Shown piece by piece: positions 7,670 to 17,072 of a stretch of 64,000 nt of DNA. The notes under the pieces were generated by a model. The model did not search any database. It worked only from the letters and a program-made list of their open reading frames with translations, and had not been told where the DNA came from. The stretch is from NCBI GenBank assembly GCA_902363805.1, contig CABJBF010000001.1, positions 496,001 to 560,000 of the forward strand, in the 5' to 3' direction. This DNA comes from Eubacteriaceae bacterium (GTDB lineage: Bacteria > Bacillota > Clostridia > Lachnospirales > Lachnospiraceae). A program made the position numbers and the translations under genes. Position 1 is the first letter of the stretch. The number at the start of each line of letters is the position of its first letter.

Positions 7670-9631
7670 ATGGCAAATTTTAATGAACACGCATTGGAAA
7701 TGTCAATAATGGAGTTGTTCAAAGACGAGGGGTACACCTATGTCAGTGGCGACCAGATACACAGAGAAAGGACGGAGGTTCTGCTTACGGACGACCTGAA
7801 GCAATACCTCTATAATCGCTATGCGAAAGATGGTATCACACCGAGTGAGGTGGATAGTGTCATTCTAATGCTGCGTAATATTTCCGGTACAATTTATGAA
7901 GCAAACAAAGCTGTATTTAAGTTGCTCTGCGATGGATTTATTCTTAACCGTGAGGATAGAACGCAGAAAGACCTCTATATTGAACTTATTGATTTCGACA
8001 CTCCCGAAAACAATATTTTCAAAGCGGTTAATCAGTTTGAAATTGAAGGCGTAAATAATCAGTTGCGTATTCCTGATGGCATTGTGTTCGTAAATGGTAT
8101 TCCTGTTGTTGTTCTTGAATTTAAGAGTGCAGTACAAGAGAATACGACCATAATGGACGCATATAAGCAACTTACAATCCGTTACCGTAGAGATATTCCA
8201 GAGATTTTCAAATACAATGCGTTTGTTGTTATCAGTGATGGAGCAAATAATAAATATGGTTCTTTCTTCAGCCCATATGATTTCTTCTATGCGTGGAGAA
8301 AGATAAACTCAGACGATAAAGAACTGGACGGTATCAATTCTCTTGTAACAATGATAAAAGGACTTTTCCGAAAAGACCGTTTGCTTGAAGTTATTAAAGA
8401 TTTTATTTATTTTCCGGATAACTCAGATAAGGATTTGAAGATAGTGTGTCGTTATCCACAGTTCTTTGCGGCAAATAAATTGTATGAGAATATCAAGGCT
8501 CATCTTCGCCCCGAAGGAGATGGTAAAGGTGGTACATACTTTGGAGCGACAGGCTGCGGCAAGAGTTATACAATGCTTTTTCTTACCCGTATGCTGATGA
8601 AAAGCAAATACTTTTCTTCTCCGACTATTCTTATTATTACGGACAGAACAGACCTTGACGACCAGCTTTCCAAACAGTTTGTAGGTTCAAAGAAATATAT
8701 CGGGGATGAAACTGTTGTAAGTATTGAGTCCCGTGAGAAACTTCGTGAGGAGCTTCAAGGACGAGAGAGTGGCGGTGTTTATCTGACTACCATTCAGAAA
8801 TTCACAGAGGATTTGCAGCTTCTTACAGACAGAACGAACGTTATTTGTATTTCTGATGAAGCACACAGAAGCCAAATCAATCTCGACCAAAAGGTTAAGA
8901 TTACAGAGTCAGGTGTTCAGAAAACCTATGGCTTTGCCAAGTATTTGCACGACTCTTTACCAAATGCAACTTATGTTGGATTTACCGGAACTCCGGTTGA
9001 TGGAACAATCGAAGTCTTTGGTGGTGTTGTAGACGCATATACAATGACGGAAGCTGTTAAGGACGGTATTACAGTTAATCTTGTTTACGATGGTCGTGCA
9101 GCTAAGGTTATGCTTAATCAGGACAAGGTAAGACAGATTGAAGAATATTATGCACAGTGTGAGCTTGAGGGAGCAAATGAACATCAAGTAGAAGAAAGCC
9201 AGAAGGCAGTTGCCAAAATGGAAGTTATTATTGGCGACCCTGACAGACTTCGTGCTGTTGCGGAGGACTTTATCAAACATTATGAAACCCGTGTGGCAGA
9301 AGGTGCAACTGTAGCAGGCAAAGCAATGTTTGTATGTTCCAACCGAAATATAGCATACGATTTCTATAAAATAGTAAAGGAACTCAGACCGGAATGGACA
9401 GAAAAGAAGATTTGTGATGACGGGGTTGTTCTGAGTGAAAAAGATAAAAAAGAGTTGAAGCCAATGGAAAAAATTAAGTTGGTTATGACTCGTAATAAAG
9501 ATGATGAAAAAGACCTCTTTGATATGCTTGGCACAAAAGAGGATAGGAAAGAATTTGACCGTCAGTTCAAAAATCCGAAGTCAAACTTTAAGATTGCCAT
9601 TGTTGTAGATATGTGGCTGACTGGGGATTGA
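7670..9631 (+). pseudogene. hsdR: HsdR, N-terminal part, interrupted by the mobile element
   Basis: HsdR is the ATP-dependent motor and nuclease of type I restriction systems. This part has the N-terminal endonuclease domain with the catalytic VVLEFKS (PD-ExK type) near residue 150, the Walker A GATGCGKS near residue 292 and the DEAH-type ISDEAHRSQ near residue 395. The frame then runs into the element after WLTG and stops two codons later. The missing C-terminal third resumes at 34119. The start ATG 7670 is chosen for its MANFNEHALE N-terminus; an upstream ATG frame start at 7628 lacks support. As it stands the motor lacks helicase motif VI, so restriction should be off. Confidence 0.93.
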
Positions 9632-9770
9632 GATATAATAGTGACAAGCTTAAGAAAGCCTTATAAATAGGGCGTTTCAGAGGTTAGTCCATTGTATCAA
9701 TTTTAATCAGTTACGGTAAAAAAGGTGGAGAAAGGCACCTGTAAAAACTGAATATGAAACCAAGAGTGGG

Positions 9771-9838
9771 TATGGACTACACCATCTTAAGCTTAGACTT
9801 CGATAAGAAGTTAGTTTGGGATGGTGTATTTTTTTACC
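9771..9838 (+). terminator. Hairpin and T-run near the left end of the element
   Basis: ACACCATC and GATGGTGT form the base of a long stem, followed by ATTTTTTT. The whole stretch 9632-9930 has no gene; it also holds a small GGTG/CACC hairpin at about 9724-9741. It may shield element genes from hsdR transcription. Confidence 0.6.
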
Positions 9839-9930
9839 CTTCCGATGCGTGGCTGCATTGGAACAAGTAGTGACAGCATTTCCTTAAGTTTGGTCACTTG
9901 TAGGGGAAATGCTTAGAGAGGAGGTCCTGT

Positions 9931-10092
9931 ATGGGATTAGGAAGCATTTTGATTGCAGTAGTGAAGTTCCTTTTGAAGAGTGTACTTTTTGTATTGAAGG
10001 CAGTTCTTTATGGAGGAAAGTTGTTTTTGTTGTTATTCGTACTGGTTGCAAGAGTCTTTCTGATTTTTGCAAAAGCAGCAGTACCACAGTAG
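9931..10092 (+). CDS. Small hydrophobic protein, 53 residues
   Basis: The frame begins MGLGSILIAVVKFLLKSVLF and ends FAKAAVPQ. It is almost entirely hydrophobic with spaced lysines, consistent with one or two membrane helices. ATG 9931 follows GAGGAGGTC. The gene is directly upstream of the lipoprotein remnant and TnpV. I do not recognise a named family; small hydrophobic frames at this position are plausible in elements of this kind. A frame of 78 codons at 9909 in another phase is a shadow of this gene. Confidence 0.65.
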   Translation: MGLGSILIAVVKFLLKSVLFVLKAVLYGGKLFLLLFVLVARVFLIFAKAAVPQ

Positions 10093-10107
10093 AAGGGAGC
10101 GATTTGT

Positions 10108-10988
10108 ATGATGAAAAAGGTATGGTTAATGTTGGTGTTGTGTAGTCTTATGGTGGCTGTAGGGTGTTCTAATAGGGCTGTAAGGGAAGATATGCAGGCG
10201 GTACTGTGGATATGACAGAGTGTGTGGATGTGACTGAGGATGTATCAGATTCAGAGACGGATATATTATCAGAAGCGGTTGCTATTATAGAAGATGCTAT
10301 AGCCACTACCGAAGAAAACACGGATTTGACTGAGCAGGAGCAGGTTGTTGAAACAGAAAAGGAAGAAGCGACATCGCAGACATCTTCCGAGGAAGATATG
10401 CCTGTTAATCCACAGGGAACTGAACAGCAGGAGAGTTCAACGGAGCAATCTACTCCGACACCATCTGTAAGTGAAGAATCGCAAACGCAGGAAGCAACAA
10501 CACAGGAACCAACAACGCAGGAGCCGACTACGCAGACACCAACCACAGATGAAGCTGAGACAGATGACCGTGGCAATCCTGCTGACGGGAGTCCGGTATT
10601 TGAGATTACCTTTGAGATACCGCAGGCAGAGTATGTAGGGTATGATGCTGACCGTGTGGCGAGACTTGCCATTGATAAGTGTAAGGCGGCAGGGATGATT
10701 TCTCTTCCTGAAAATCTGGACAATCTGTTGGCAGAGGGGAAGATTACACAGGTAGAATACAACGAGTATTACCCTTATGATGGTTGCGGTTATTATTCCG
10801 TATTTGTGGAAACTAATCTGAACCTTGCTTCCACCATTAGTAGAAGAAGGCTTTACAGTGAAGAAGAGATAGCGGATTACATAGCCGGAATGATGGTACT
10901 GGAAGTAGACCCGTATTTTTACATTGAATGTGCAGGAGTGTATCAGGGTACGCATACGGATTTCTATGAGTTTCGGTGCTATCGTTAA
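10108..10988 (+). pseudogene. Lipoprotein with frameshift after the signal peptide
   Basis: ATG 10108, after AGAAGGGAG, starts a lipoprotein signal peptide (MMKKVWLMLVLCSLMVAVGC, with Cys in the lipobox) but this frame stops at about 10215. The adjacent frame is open from 10206 to 10988 and encodes an acidic, Thr/Glu-rich linker with TTQEP repeats (about 10490-10550) and a C-terminal domain with aromatic residues and ISRRRLYSEEEIADYIAG. Two parts that look like one protein are therefore in different phases, implying a single-base indel between about 10175 and 10206. A separate GTG-started cytoplasmic protein at 10206 is possible but less likely given the secreted-type linker. Confidence 0.6.
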
Positions 10989-11018
10989 GGCAGATTTTAG
11001 GAAAGGGGGCGATATGCC

Positions 11019-11378
11019 ATGGGAAGGATTAAGATTCCTTATGTGGAAAGGGACGGAATATTATATCCGGTGCTGACAATTCCGAAGGATATGGAGCTGT
11101 CGGCAGTAGGGAAGTACGGATTGCTGTGGTTGTCCTATATGAAGGAAAATCATAAGCAGAGGTACAGAACCCTTGCAAGGCTTGGATGTATTAACAGTCA
11201 GGCACATGAGGTAAATGAAGAGGCTTACAAAATGCTTGATACCATTACCAGTCAGCATTTGAAAAAGCATCCGCCTGAACATCCCGGCTCCACAATGGAA
11301 ATGTGGAAGCTCAGGGAACAGGCAAAAAGCATTGCAGAAGAAGTAGTGCTTTCAGATATTGTTTATCAGTATCATTAG
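11019..11378 (+). CDS. TnpV-like transposon accessory protein
   Basis: This 119-residue protein matches the TnpV pattern: a Tyr-rich opening (RDGILYPVLTIPKDMEL), the central GKYGLLWLSYMKENHKQRY, then TLARLGCINSQAHEVNEEA and a C-terminal helix ending AEEVVLSDIVY. TnpV proteins are carried by Clostridial Tn4451-type and related elements with large serine recombinases; their biochemical role is not well defined. ATG 11019 has GAAAGGGGG nine bases upstream. It has its own terminator-like hairpin at 11397-11424. Confidence 0.75.
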   Translation: MGRIKIPYVERDGILYPVLTIPKDMELSAVGKYGLLWLSYMKENHKQRYRTLARLGCINSQAHEVNEEAYKMLDTITSQHLKKHPPEHPGSTMEMWKLREQAKSIAEEVVLSDIVYQYH

Positions 11379-11396
11379 GAAGTTTAGTTTAAGAGG

Positions 11397-11424
11397 AAGG
11401 TGGTGGCTTAGCTGCCACCTTTTA
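11397..11424 (+). terminator. Hairpin after tnpV-like gene
   Basis: GTGGC, loop TTAGCT, GCCAC form the core stem, extended by AAGG and CCTT, followed by a short T-run. A weak intrinsic terminator. Confidence 0.6.
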
Positions 11425-11479
11425 TCGGTAGAAGATTATTTTGGGACCGGCACCCGAATTGCCGGAGAAAGAGGTTTAT

Positions 11480-12457
11480 ATGAGAGAATCTATAAGAGAA
11501 AGAAGTAACATGAACACAAACGAAGCAAATGGCATTAAGCTTGTAGACGGACTTATGCCAAGACTGATTGCCATTGACCACGGCTGGAGTTCCATAAAGA
11601 CACCAAACTTCATTTTTGAGAATGGAATTAAGGAACTTAAGACCATGCCGGCAACGAAGGAGAATGTACTGGAATACAGGGGAAAGATTTATGTTGTTGG
11701 TCAGGGAAGAATGGGAAAGCAGGAAACTAAGACGGAGAATGACAACTATTATCTGCTGACGCTGGTTGCGATTGCCAGGGAGATAAAAAGGGTTGGCTAT
11801 TCAACCGTGCAAAAGGTGGATTTGGCTGTTGGAGTTCCGCTTACCCTGTACGGAAAAGAGAAGAAGGCATTTAAGAACTATCTGAGAGCTAACGATAAGG
11901 TAGGGTTTCATTATGAGGGCGTCAGATATGTCATTCACTTTGGAAAGGTCAGGGTATTTGCTCAGTGTCACGCAGCCATTGCAAACCGAATGGATGGCAT
12001 GGACAGACTGACAGCGGTTGACTGTGGTTCCTGGACGTTGGATATTATGTCGGTAGTAAATAAGGTTCCTGTGCTTGATGACTGCCACACCTATCAGCTG
12101 GGACTGATTACAGCCATTGACCGTATTCAGAAGGAATGCTATGCAGTCCATGGAAAGGAGATTCCGGAGTATATCATCAATGAGGTGATTGAAAAGGGAG
12201 ATACCGATGCCATTGCAAACAATAAGGCTGCCATTATGGATACCATTAATGCGGGTCTTAAGCGTTACGCTCTTGAGGTGGAAGCAAAACTTCGTGAACT
12301 GAAAATCGACTTTGACTTTACCAATGTGGTGTATGTCGGAGGCGGTGCAGGTGTTATGAGGCGTTTTGGAAGCTGTACCGGTGACAATGTGAGATATGTA
12401 ACGGATGTCCGTGCAAATGCTCTTGGTTATCAGTACCTTGCACAGAATCTGGTGTAA
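11480..12457 (+). CDS. ParM/StbA-like actin family segregation protein
   Basis: A 325-residue actin-like ATPase of the ParM/Alp7A kind. Visible ATPase elements are the phosphate-1 motif AIDHGWSSIKT near residue 30, phosphate-2 TAVDCGSWTLDIMSV near residue 180, and the adenosine motif VVYVGGGAGVMRRFG near residue 290. ATG 11480 follows AAAGAGGT; an upstream TTG is less likely. It is followed 13 bases later by a ParR-like gene. In plasmids such pairs push replicon copies apart; in an integrative element they suggest stabilisation of the excised circle, which is inference. Confidence 0.85.
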   Translation: MRESIRERSNMNTNEANGIKLVDGLMPRLIAIDHGWSSIKTPNFIFENGIKELKTMPATKENVLEYRGKIYVVGQGRMGKQETKTENDNYYLLTLVAIAREIKRVGYSTVQKVDLAVGVPLTLYGKEKKAFKNYLRANDKVGFHYEGVRYVIHFGKVRVFAQCHAAIANRMDGMDRLTAVDCGSWTLDIMSVVNKVPVLDDCHTYQLGLITAIDRIQKECYAVHGKEIPEYIINEVIEKGDTDAIANNKAAIMDTINAGLKRYALEVEAKLRELKIDFDFTNVVYVGGGAGVMRRFGSCTGDNVRYVTDVRANALGYQYLAQNLV

Positions 12458-12470
12458 AGGGGGTGGAGCT

Positions 12471-13016
12471 ATGGCTGCAAAAACAGTAGCGTTTCGTATC
12501 AACCCGAAAAACCGTGAGGATCAGGAGATTATGGACTGGTTGGACGAGGTGGTAATTCAACAGCAGATTTATGAATCTTATACGGAAGCATTAAAGTGGG
12601 CAGTGCTGTCTTTCCTTCGGGGAGAGGCGAAAAGCAGGGAGCAGCTTGATATGTTGGAAACCGTGCAGAGGTTTGTGAAAGACTATGCCGAGCAGAGCAG
12701 GGTTGAAATCGAGAAGATTGTGCAGAATGCAATCACTCAGACCCTTGCAACAGTTGTAGGAGCTATGGGGCATCAGGGGTTTTGTTATCCGCAGATGCAG
12801 GTGCCAATGCCCTACGCTCCGATGCAGGCTATGCCTGTGAATGTGGTACAGCAGACTACACCAACAGAGATGGCAACCGAATCCGCAAAGACTGAAACCG
12901 CAGAAGAGGAGTATGAATTGCCTGAAAATCTGCTGGGGTATTCAGATGAACCGATGGATGGTGGTACTGCCGCCTCTCTGGCTGCCATGTTCGGCGATGA
13001 TGATGACGAGGATTAG
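12471..13016 (+). CDS. ParR-like partner of the actin-type segregation protein
   Basis: A 181-residue protein whose N-terminus (MAAKTVAFRINPKNREDQEI) and following helices resemble a ribbon-helix-helix DNA-binding domain. The middle is Met/Pro/Gln-rich (about residues 100-125), and the C-terminus is very acidic, ending GDDDDED. Position directly after the ParM-like gene, with AAAGGGGGTGGAG before ATG 12471, supports a role as the DNA adaptor. The assignment rests on context and the basic N-terminus; sequence similarity to known ParR is not evident by eye. Confidence 0.6.
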   Translation: MAAKTVAFRINPKNREDQEIMDWLDEVVIQQQIYESYTEALKWAVLSFLRGEAKSREQLDMLETVQRFVKDYAEQSRVEIEKIVQNAITQTLATVVGAMGHQGFCYPQMQVPMPYAPMQAMPVNVVQQTTPTEMATESAKTETAEEEYELPENLLGYSDEPMDGGTAASLAAMFGDDDDED

Positions 13017-13065
13017 GCTGAAAACTGTCAAACAAACCGTAAAACAGAATAGGAAAAGTGATAGA

Positions 13066-13120
13066 AACTGTTAAACATTTAGGAAGAAAAACGACAAATG
13101 TGTTTAACAGTTTTTTTATT
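13066..13120 (+). terminator. Intrinsic terminator after the ParM/ParR pair
   Basis: AAACTGTTAAACA and TGTTTAACAGTTT are exact complements, followed by a T-run. A long perfect stem downstream of the segregation operon. Confidence 0.85.
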
Positions 13121-13272
13121 GCCCTTTTTATCTGTATAACGGTCTGTATAACAAGAGCAGGATTTTGGCAAAAAGTGTTTAACGCTTTTGCCGATATGCC
13201 TGCTTTTTGTTTTACAGGAAATATGCAGAAAAGGATATTTTCTCGTGAAATATAGGTATTTATATCGGGGTT

Positions 13273-13330
13273 TTAGGGGCAACAGCCCCTAACAAGATTG
13301 GAAACGCATTGCGATTTCCGTATCTTGCAG
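13273..13330 (+). other. Candidate origin of transfer (oriT)
   Basis: TTAGGGGC-AACA-GCCCCTAA is a perfect inverted repeat at 13273-13292, followed by AACAAGATTGGAAACGC and a second imperfect repeat. It lies in the 430-bp gene-free stretch just upstream of mobC and the relaxase, the usual place for oriT. The nick site cannot be assigned by eye. Confidence 0.45.
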
Positions 13331-13464
13331 TTTTTATCTGAAAGAAATTCTGTCCATTTCGTTAGGGAGAGATTTCAGAAGCGGTTCCTGTAGAAATGCA
13401 TGGGAGCATTGAGCGGAACAGAAAACAGATAAGCAACAGATTTTAATGATTGGAGGAATTTACG

Positions 13465-13812
13465 ATGAAGGAGAAACAGATAACAACAAAGAGTCGGACG
13501 GCAAGGCAGAACCGAACCTTCCGTCTGTCGGATTATGAATCAAGGAAGCTGTCCGAGGGTGCAAAGGCTGCCAGGATGAATGAAAGTAAGTATGTGCGCG
13601 AGCTTATCATTCATGGCGGTGTGGATGCAACGCACGCAGAGGACAGAAGGAACCTTATCAGGCAGGTTAGTGGCATTGCCACCAATATCAATCAGATGGC
13701 AAAGCACTGTAATGAAACCGGATGGTTTGGGAGTACGGATGCACGCAGGATGAAAGAGGCTTTGGATGCAGTTTTGGAGCTTCTTAAGGAACTGATAGAA
13801 AGGTGGAGATAG
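13465..13812 (+). CDS. mobC: MobC-like relaxosome protein
   Basis: A 115-residue protein with a basic ribbon-helix-helix-like N-terminus (ARQNRTFRLSDYESRKLSEG, AARMNESKYVRELI) and the bacterial mobilisation motif LIRQVSGIATNINQMAKHCN near residue 75. MobC binds oriT and helps the relaxase open the strands. ATG 13465 follows TTGGAGGAA. The gene ends three bases before the relaxase start, so the two are coupled. The motif order and context make the assignment firm. Confidence 0.88.
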   Translation: MKEKQITTKSRTARQNRTFRLSDYESRKLSEGAKAARMNESKYVRELIIHGGVDATHAEDRRNLIRQVSGIATNINQMAKHCNETGWFGSTDARRMKEALDAVLELLKELIERWR

Positions 13813-13814
13813 GT

Positions 13815-15626
13815 TTGGCAATTACAAAGATTATGTATATGAAGGCAGGAAAGGCGGGGAATGTGGCGGCACACTTAAAGCATTCTCTTGAATATATCTG
13901 CAATGAGGCGAAGACGGAGAACAGAAGTCTGGTGGGCGGTATAAACTGCCTGCCGGATTATGCCTACGAGCAGATGATAGGCACGAAGGAGATGTTTGGA
14001 CAGGTCGGTGGCAGGCAGGGATATCACTTTATCATATCCTTAAAGCCGGGAGAAGGAACCACAGAGCAGATGTATGACATTGTGCAAAGGTTTGCCGAGG
14101 AATTTTTAGGTGGTGAGTATGAAGCGGTATTTGCTGTTCATACGGATAAGGATCATCTTCATTCACATCTTGTGTTTAACAGTGTGAATATGATTAACGG
14201 CAGGAAGTACGACTATAGAAAAGGGGACTGGAAAGATATCATACAGCCCATTACCAACAGGCTGTGTGAGGAATACGGCTTGTCCATAGTGGCTGCGGAG
14301 TACAGTAAGGACCCTGTGAATATGAATCGTAAGCAGTGGGAGAAGGAGCAGAGCTGGAAAGATTTCATAACGGGAGATATGCTGTATTGCAGGAATAAGG
14401 CAGAAAGCTTTGAAGAATTTGTTTTCCTTATGGAAAAGCTTGGCTATGAGGTAAAGGTAGGTGCCCATATTTCCGTAAAAGCAGATGGCATGAGGCGAAG
14501 CAGAAGGTTGGATACGCTTGATGAAGAGTTTTCGCTACAGAATTTGCAGGAATACTACGAACAGCCGCACCCTTACAAGTATGTGGCACTACCAGTATAT
14601 CAGCCGGGATATGCTCTTATAAAGAAACCAAAGAATGCATTTCAGCAGAGATATTATGGGAAACTGTACCGGATGTGTGTGGTGCAGAAGTATCGTTTTC
14701 AGTATAAGTACACAAGGTATCAGCAGGACCTTATCCGTATGAAGGAGTTGCAGGAGGAGTATCTTTTTCTCAACCGTACCGGTATAAACGGGTGGAATGA
14801 TGTGTTTGATGTAAAGCGTGTGGCAGAGAGAAAGATAGCTGATATTGATGCAAAAAAGAAGGAGCTTTATAACGAACATGCCCGTCAAAAGTACCAGTAT
14901 GAAAAGGGTGGGGATGTTACTGTTTATCTGTATCACGAAGCACACTACAGGGAACAGCTGGCAGAACTTAAGGAGAAGCGTAAGGAAGCTAAAAGTGAGC
15001 TTGGAACCATTAACCGTTGTCTAAGCGAAAGTACCTACGCACATTTGGAGATACCAGATGATGTGGATATAGAGAATCTTTATGTGGTGGATGTGCCGGA
15101 GTTTGAGAGTGAAACGATTTCTTATCCTGAATATGAAGCCTATGAGGAGAAAACGGTTGAAACGGAAAGCACCGTTTATGGGCCGGCGGAGAGAACGGAG
15201 CCATTTGTGGAACCAACAGTTTCCTTAGTATCGGAAACGATAACGGAGCCGGTATCAGAAACGGTTCCGTTATCCGAAGCTTTTTCAGAGGATACAGAGG
15301 GATTTGCAGAGCGGGTTGCTGAGGAAGTAGTGGAAGAAACTTATCATCCGGTAAATGAGCCGGAGATGACAAAGGAACGATACGAAACTCTGACGGATAA
15401 GGAAAAGGTTGAATGGATTGGTCTGGAAGATTGTGATGTGCAAGAGAGAATTCACAGATTTGTTAGCAAGATGAATTCGATAGGTATTGTATACAAGTAT
15501 AGTGCTGATATGCTGGATGAATTTATTCGTTTAGAGGCTGTATCGAAGGATAAGAAGTCAGAACAACGAGAGGAAGCGGATATTATATTGCAAAGAGATT
15601 ATGAGAATAAAGGAAAAAGTAGGTAA
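13815..15626 (+). CDS. Relaxase/mobilization nuclease (MOBP type)
   Basis: Relaxases nick one strand at oriT, stay covalently linked through a tyrosine and pilot the strand into the recipient. The 603-residue protein has the N-terminal relaxase domain with GYHFIISLKPGEGTTEQMYD and the metal-binding triad HTDKDHLHSHLVFN near residue 110. The middle (200-410) is helical and basic, and 420-520 is a Glu/Thr/Val-rich linker. I chose TTG 13815 because it gives the family's usual MAITKI opening; GTG 13803 in the same frame is an alternative. A terminator follows. It is higher in GC than the AT-rich cassette downstream. Confidence 0.9.
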   Translation: MAITKIMYMKAGKAGNVAAHLKHSLEYICNEAKTENRSLVGGINCLPDYAYEQMIGTKEMFGQVGGRQGYHFIISLKPGEGTTEQMYDIVQRFAEEFLGGEYEAVFAVHTDKDHLHSHLVFNSVNMINGRKYDYRKGDWKDIIQPITNRLCEEYGLSIVAAEYSKDPVNMNRKQWEKEQSWKDFITGDMLYCRNKAESFEEFVFLMEKLGYEVKVGAHISVKADGMRRSRRLDTLDEEFSLQNLQEYYEQPHPYKYVALPVYQPGYALIKKPKNAFQQRYYGKLYRMCVVQKYRFQYKYTRYQQDLIRMKELQEEYLFLNRTGINGWNDVFDVKRVAERKIADIDAKKKELYNEHARQKYQYEKGGDVTVYLYHEAHYREQLAELKEKRKEAKSELGTINRCLSESTYAHLEIPDDVDIENLYVVDVPEFESETISYPEYEAYEEKTVETESTVYGPAERTEPFVEPTVSLVSETITEPVSETVPLSEAFSEDTEGFAERVAEEVVEETYHPVNEPEMTKERYETLTDKEKVEWIGLEDCDVQERIHRFVSKMNSIGIVYKYSADMLDEFIRLEAVSKDKKSEQREEADIILQRDYENKGKSR

Positions 15627-15632
15627 TGGTAG

Positions 15633-15672
15633 AGGAGGTTTTTACACAAGTGTGGAGTAAACCTCCTTTTGT
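15633..15672 (+). terminator. Intrinsic terminator after the relaxase
   Basis: AGGAGGTTT and AAACCTCCT form a stem followed by TTTTGTTGTTTT. It marks the end of the mobilization operon and the left edge of the AT-rich cassette. Confidence 0.8.
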
Positions 15673-15759
15673 TGTTTTGTTAGGGGCGGATGGTTGTGTA
15701 ATAGGGGCGAAAAGCAATATTACCTATAGAAATGTAGTGTTTACAAGGAGGAAAAGTTG

Positions 15760-16596
15760 ATGTATTTAGAAAAGGTACAAGCGGAAGAAAGGCTAAGGGA
15801 GTATGAAAAAGAGATGGAATTGCAGGAATTATCTGTAAGAACAATTCACAAATATCTTACAGATATCAGGCAATGGTTAGAAAAAGTAGAGGAAACAGTT
15901 ATTACGAAAGAAATGATAGTTTCGTATAAAAAAGAATTAAAAAAGAAATATAAGGCGGCAAGTGTAAATTCAAAAATTATTTCAATTAATCGTTATCTTA
16001 GATGGCTTGGGTTCTCAGATGTGGTAGTGCGTACAGAGCGTATACAGGCACCAAATATTTTAGACAAAATGATAAGTAAGGAAAATTATTTTGCAATGTT
16101 AAAATATGCAAAGGATACCGGAAGAATAAAGCTGTATCATATTATGAGAACGATAGCTGGAACGGGATTACGAGTTGGAGAATTAAAGTATGTGACGGTC
16201 GGTGCTATCACAGATGGGTATACCCAAATCTGGAACAAGGGAAAATATAGGTATATATACTTTTCAGAACGCTTGTGTATTGAATTATTGCAATATTGTA
16301 ATGATGTTGGCATAAGGGAAGGAATAGTTTTTACCGGCAGGAAAGAGGGGAAAGTTATAACTTCGGCTGCGGTGTGGAAGGGTTTAAAAAACATTGCCAA
16401 AGGAATAGGAATACCAGAGGAAACGGTGTTTCCACATTCTTTTAGACATTTATTTGCAAAGAATTACATGGAAAAGGTAGGGGATATAACAGAGCTTGCC
16501 GATATTTTGGGGCATAGTCGATTGGAAACTACTTGGATTTATACAAAAACATCATCTTCGGAAAAAAGAAAACGATTGGAATTACTTGATTTGTAA
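15760..16596 (+). CDS. Tyrosine recombinase of the nested cassette
   Basis: A 278-residue integrase-type recombinase: N-terminal core-binding domain (about 20-105) and a catalytic domain with Arg in GTGLRVGELK, His/Arg in FPHSFRHLFA, GHSRLETT and the nucleophile in WIYTKT. ATG 15760 follows AAGGAGGAAAAG. It is not closely similar to the hsdS-linked recombinase at 4575. It sits at the left end of the AT-rich peptide cassette and directly upstream of two inverted repeats, so it may have brought the cassette in, or may invert the segment between the repeats. Confidence 0.88.
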   Translation: MYLEKVQAEERLREYEKEMELQELSVRTIHKYLTDIRQWLEKVEETVITKEMIVSYKKELKKKYKAASVNSKIISINRYLRWLGFSDVVVRTERIQAPNILDKMISKENYFAMLKYAKDTGRIKLYHIMRTIAGTGLRVGELKYVTVGAITDGYTQIWNKGKYRYIYFSERLCIELLQYCNDVGIREGIVFTGRKEGKVITSAAVWKGLKNIAKGIGIPEETVFPHSFRHLFAKNYMEKVGDITELADILGHSRLETTWIYTKTSSSEKRKRLELLDL

Positions 16597-16597
16597 G

Positions 16598-16622
16598 TTG
16601 ATATAATACGACATTATATCAA
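16598..16622 (+). repeat. Inverted near-palindromic repeat, copy 1
   Basis: TTGATATAAT-N5-ATTATATCAA with central bases ACGAC (positions 16608-16612), two bases after the recombinase stop. Copy 2 at 16738 is its reverse complement over at least 21 bases. Confidence 0.8.
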
Positions 16623-16737
16623 ATATGTCAACAGAAAAATTAGTAAATAATACAAGAAAATCAAAGCACGGAAGATTGATTTTTGTGCAATGTATCTGTT
16701 ATGTACCTGTCTTGCGAATGCAAATACCAATAATGAG

Positions 16738-16762
16738 TTGATATAATGTCGTATTATATTTA
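16738..16762 (-). repeat. Inverted near-palindromic repeat, copy 2
   Basis: Reverse-complement copy of the 16598-16622 repeat, with the asymmetric centre reversed (GTCGT). The pair brackets a 115-bp segment. The stretch 16597-17072 holds no gene other than these repeats and presumably the promoter for the peptide gene. Confidence 0.8.
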
Positions 16763-17072
16763 TGCTGGCAAACATATAGAAATATACAGGTACAAAGTAG
16801 ATGATTAAGACAGTTTGGTTATGATAGTTGGGTTGCAATGAAAAAGTGCTATGTTTTAATTTAGTGTTAGTAGAAGAATAAGTGTGTTATAAGAAAAGAA
16901 ACGGGTTATTCTGACAGTGAAAATGTGTATTTAGTGTATAGCAAGGGAAGATTATTCGAAATATTATTTAAAATCAAGATTTGAATTTTATATAGAGCAA
17001 ATAAACAACTAAGGTATGAATCGAAAACTTAACAGTTTGCGATTTATATAAATTTTGAAGGGAGGAAAAGAC

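Noticed and set aside
9909..10145. Plus-strand frame of 78 codons
   Set aside because: Wrong phase relative to the hydrophobic 53-residue gene at 9931, which has the better binding site and composition.
10169..10762. Minus-strand frame of 197 codons rich in Ser, Val and Cys
   Set aside because: It mirrors the repetitive Thr/Glu linker of the plus-strand lipoprotein and has no credible start or family.
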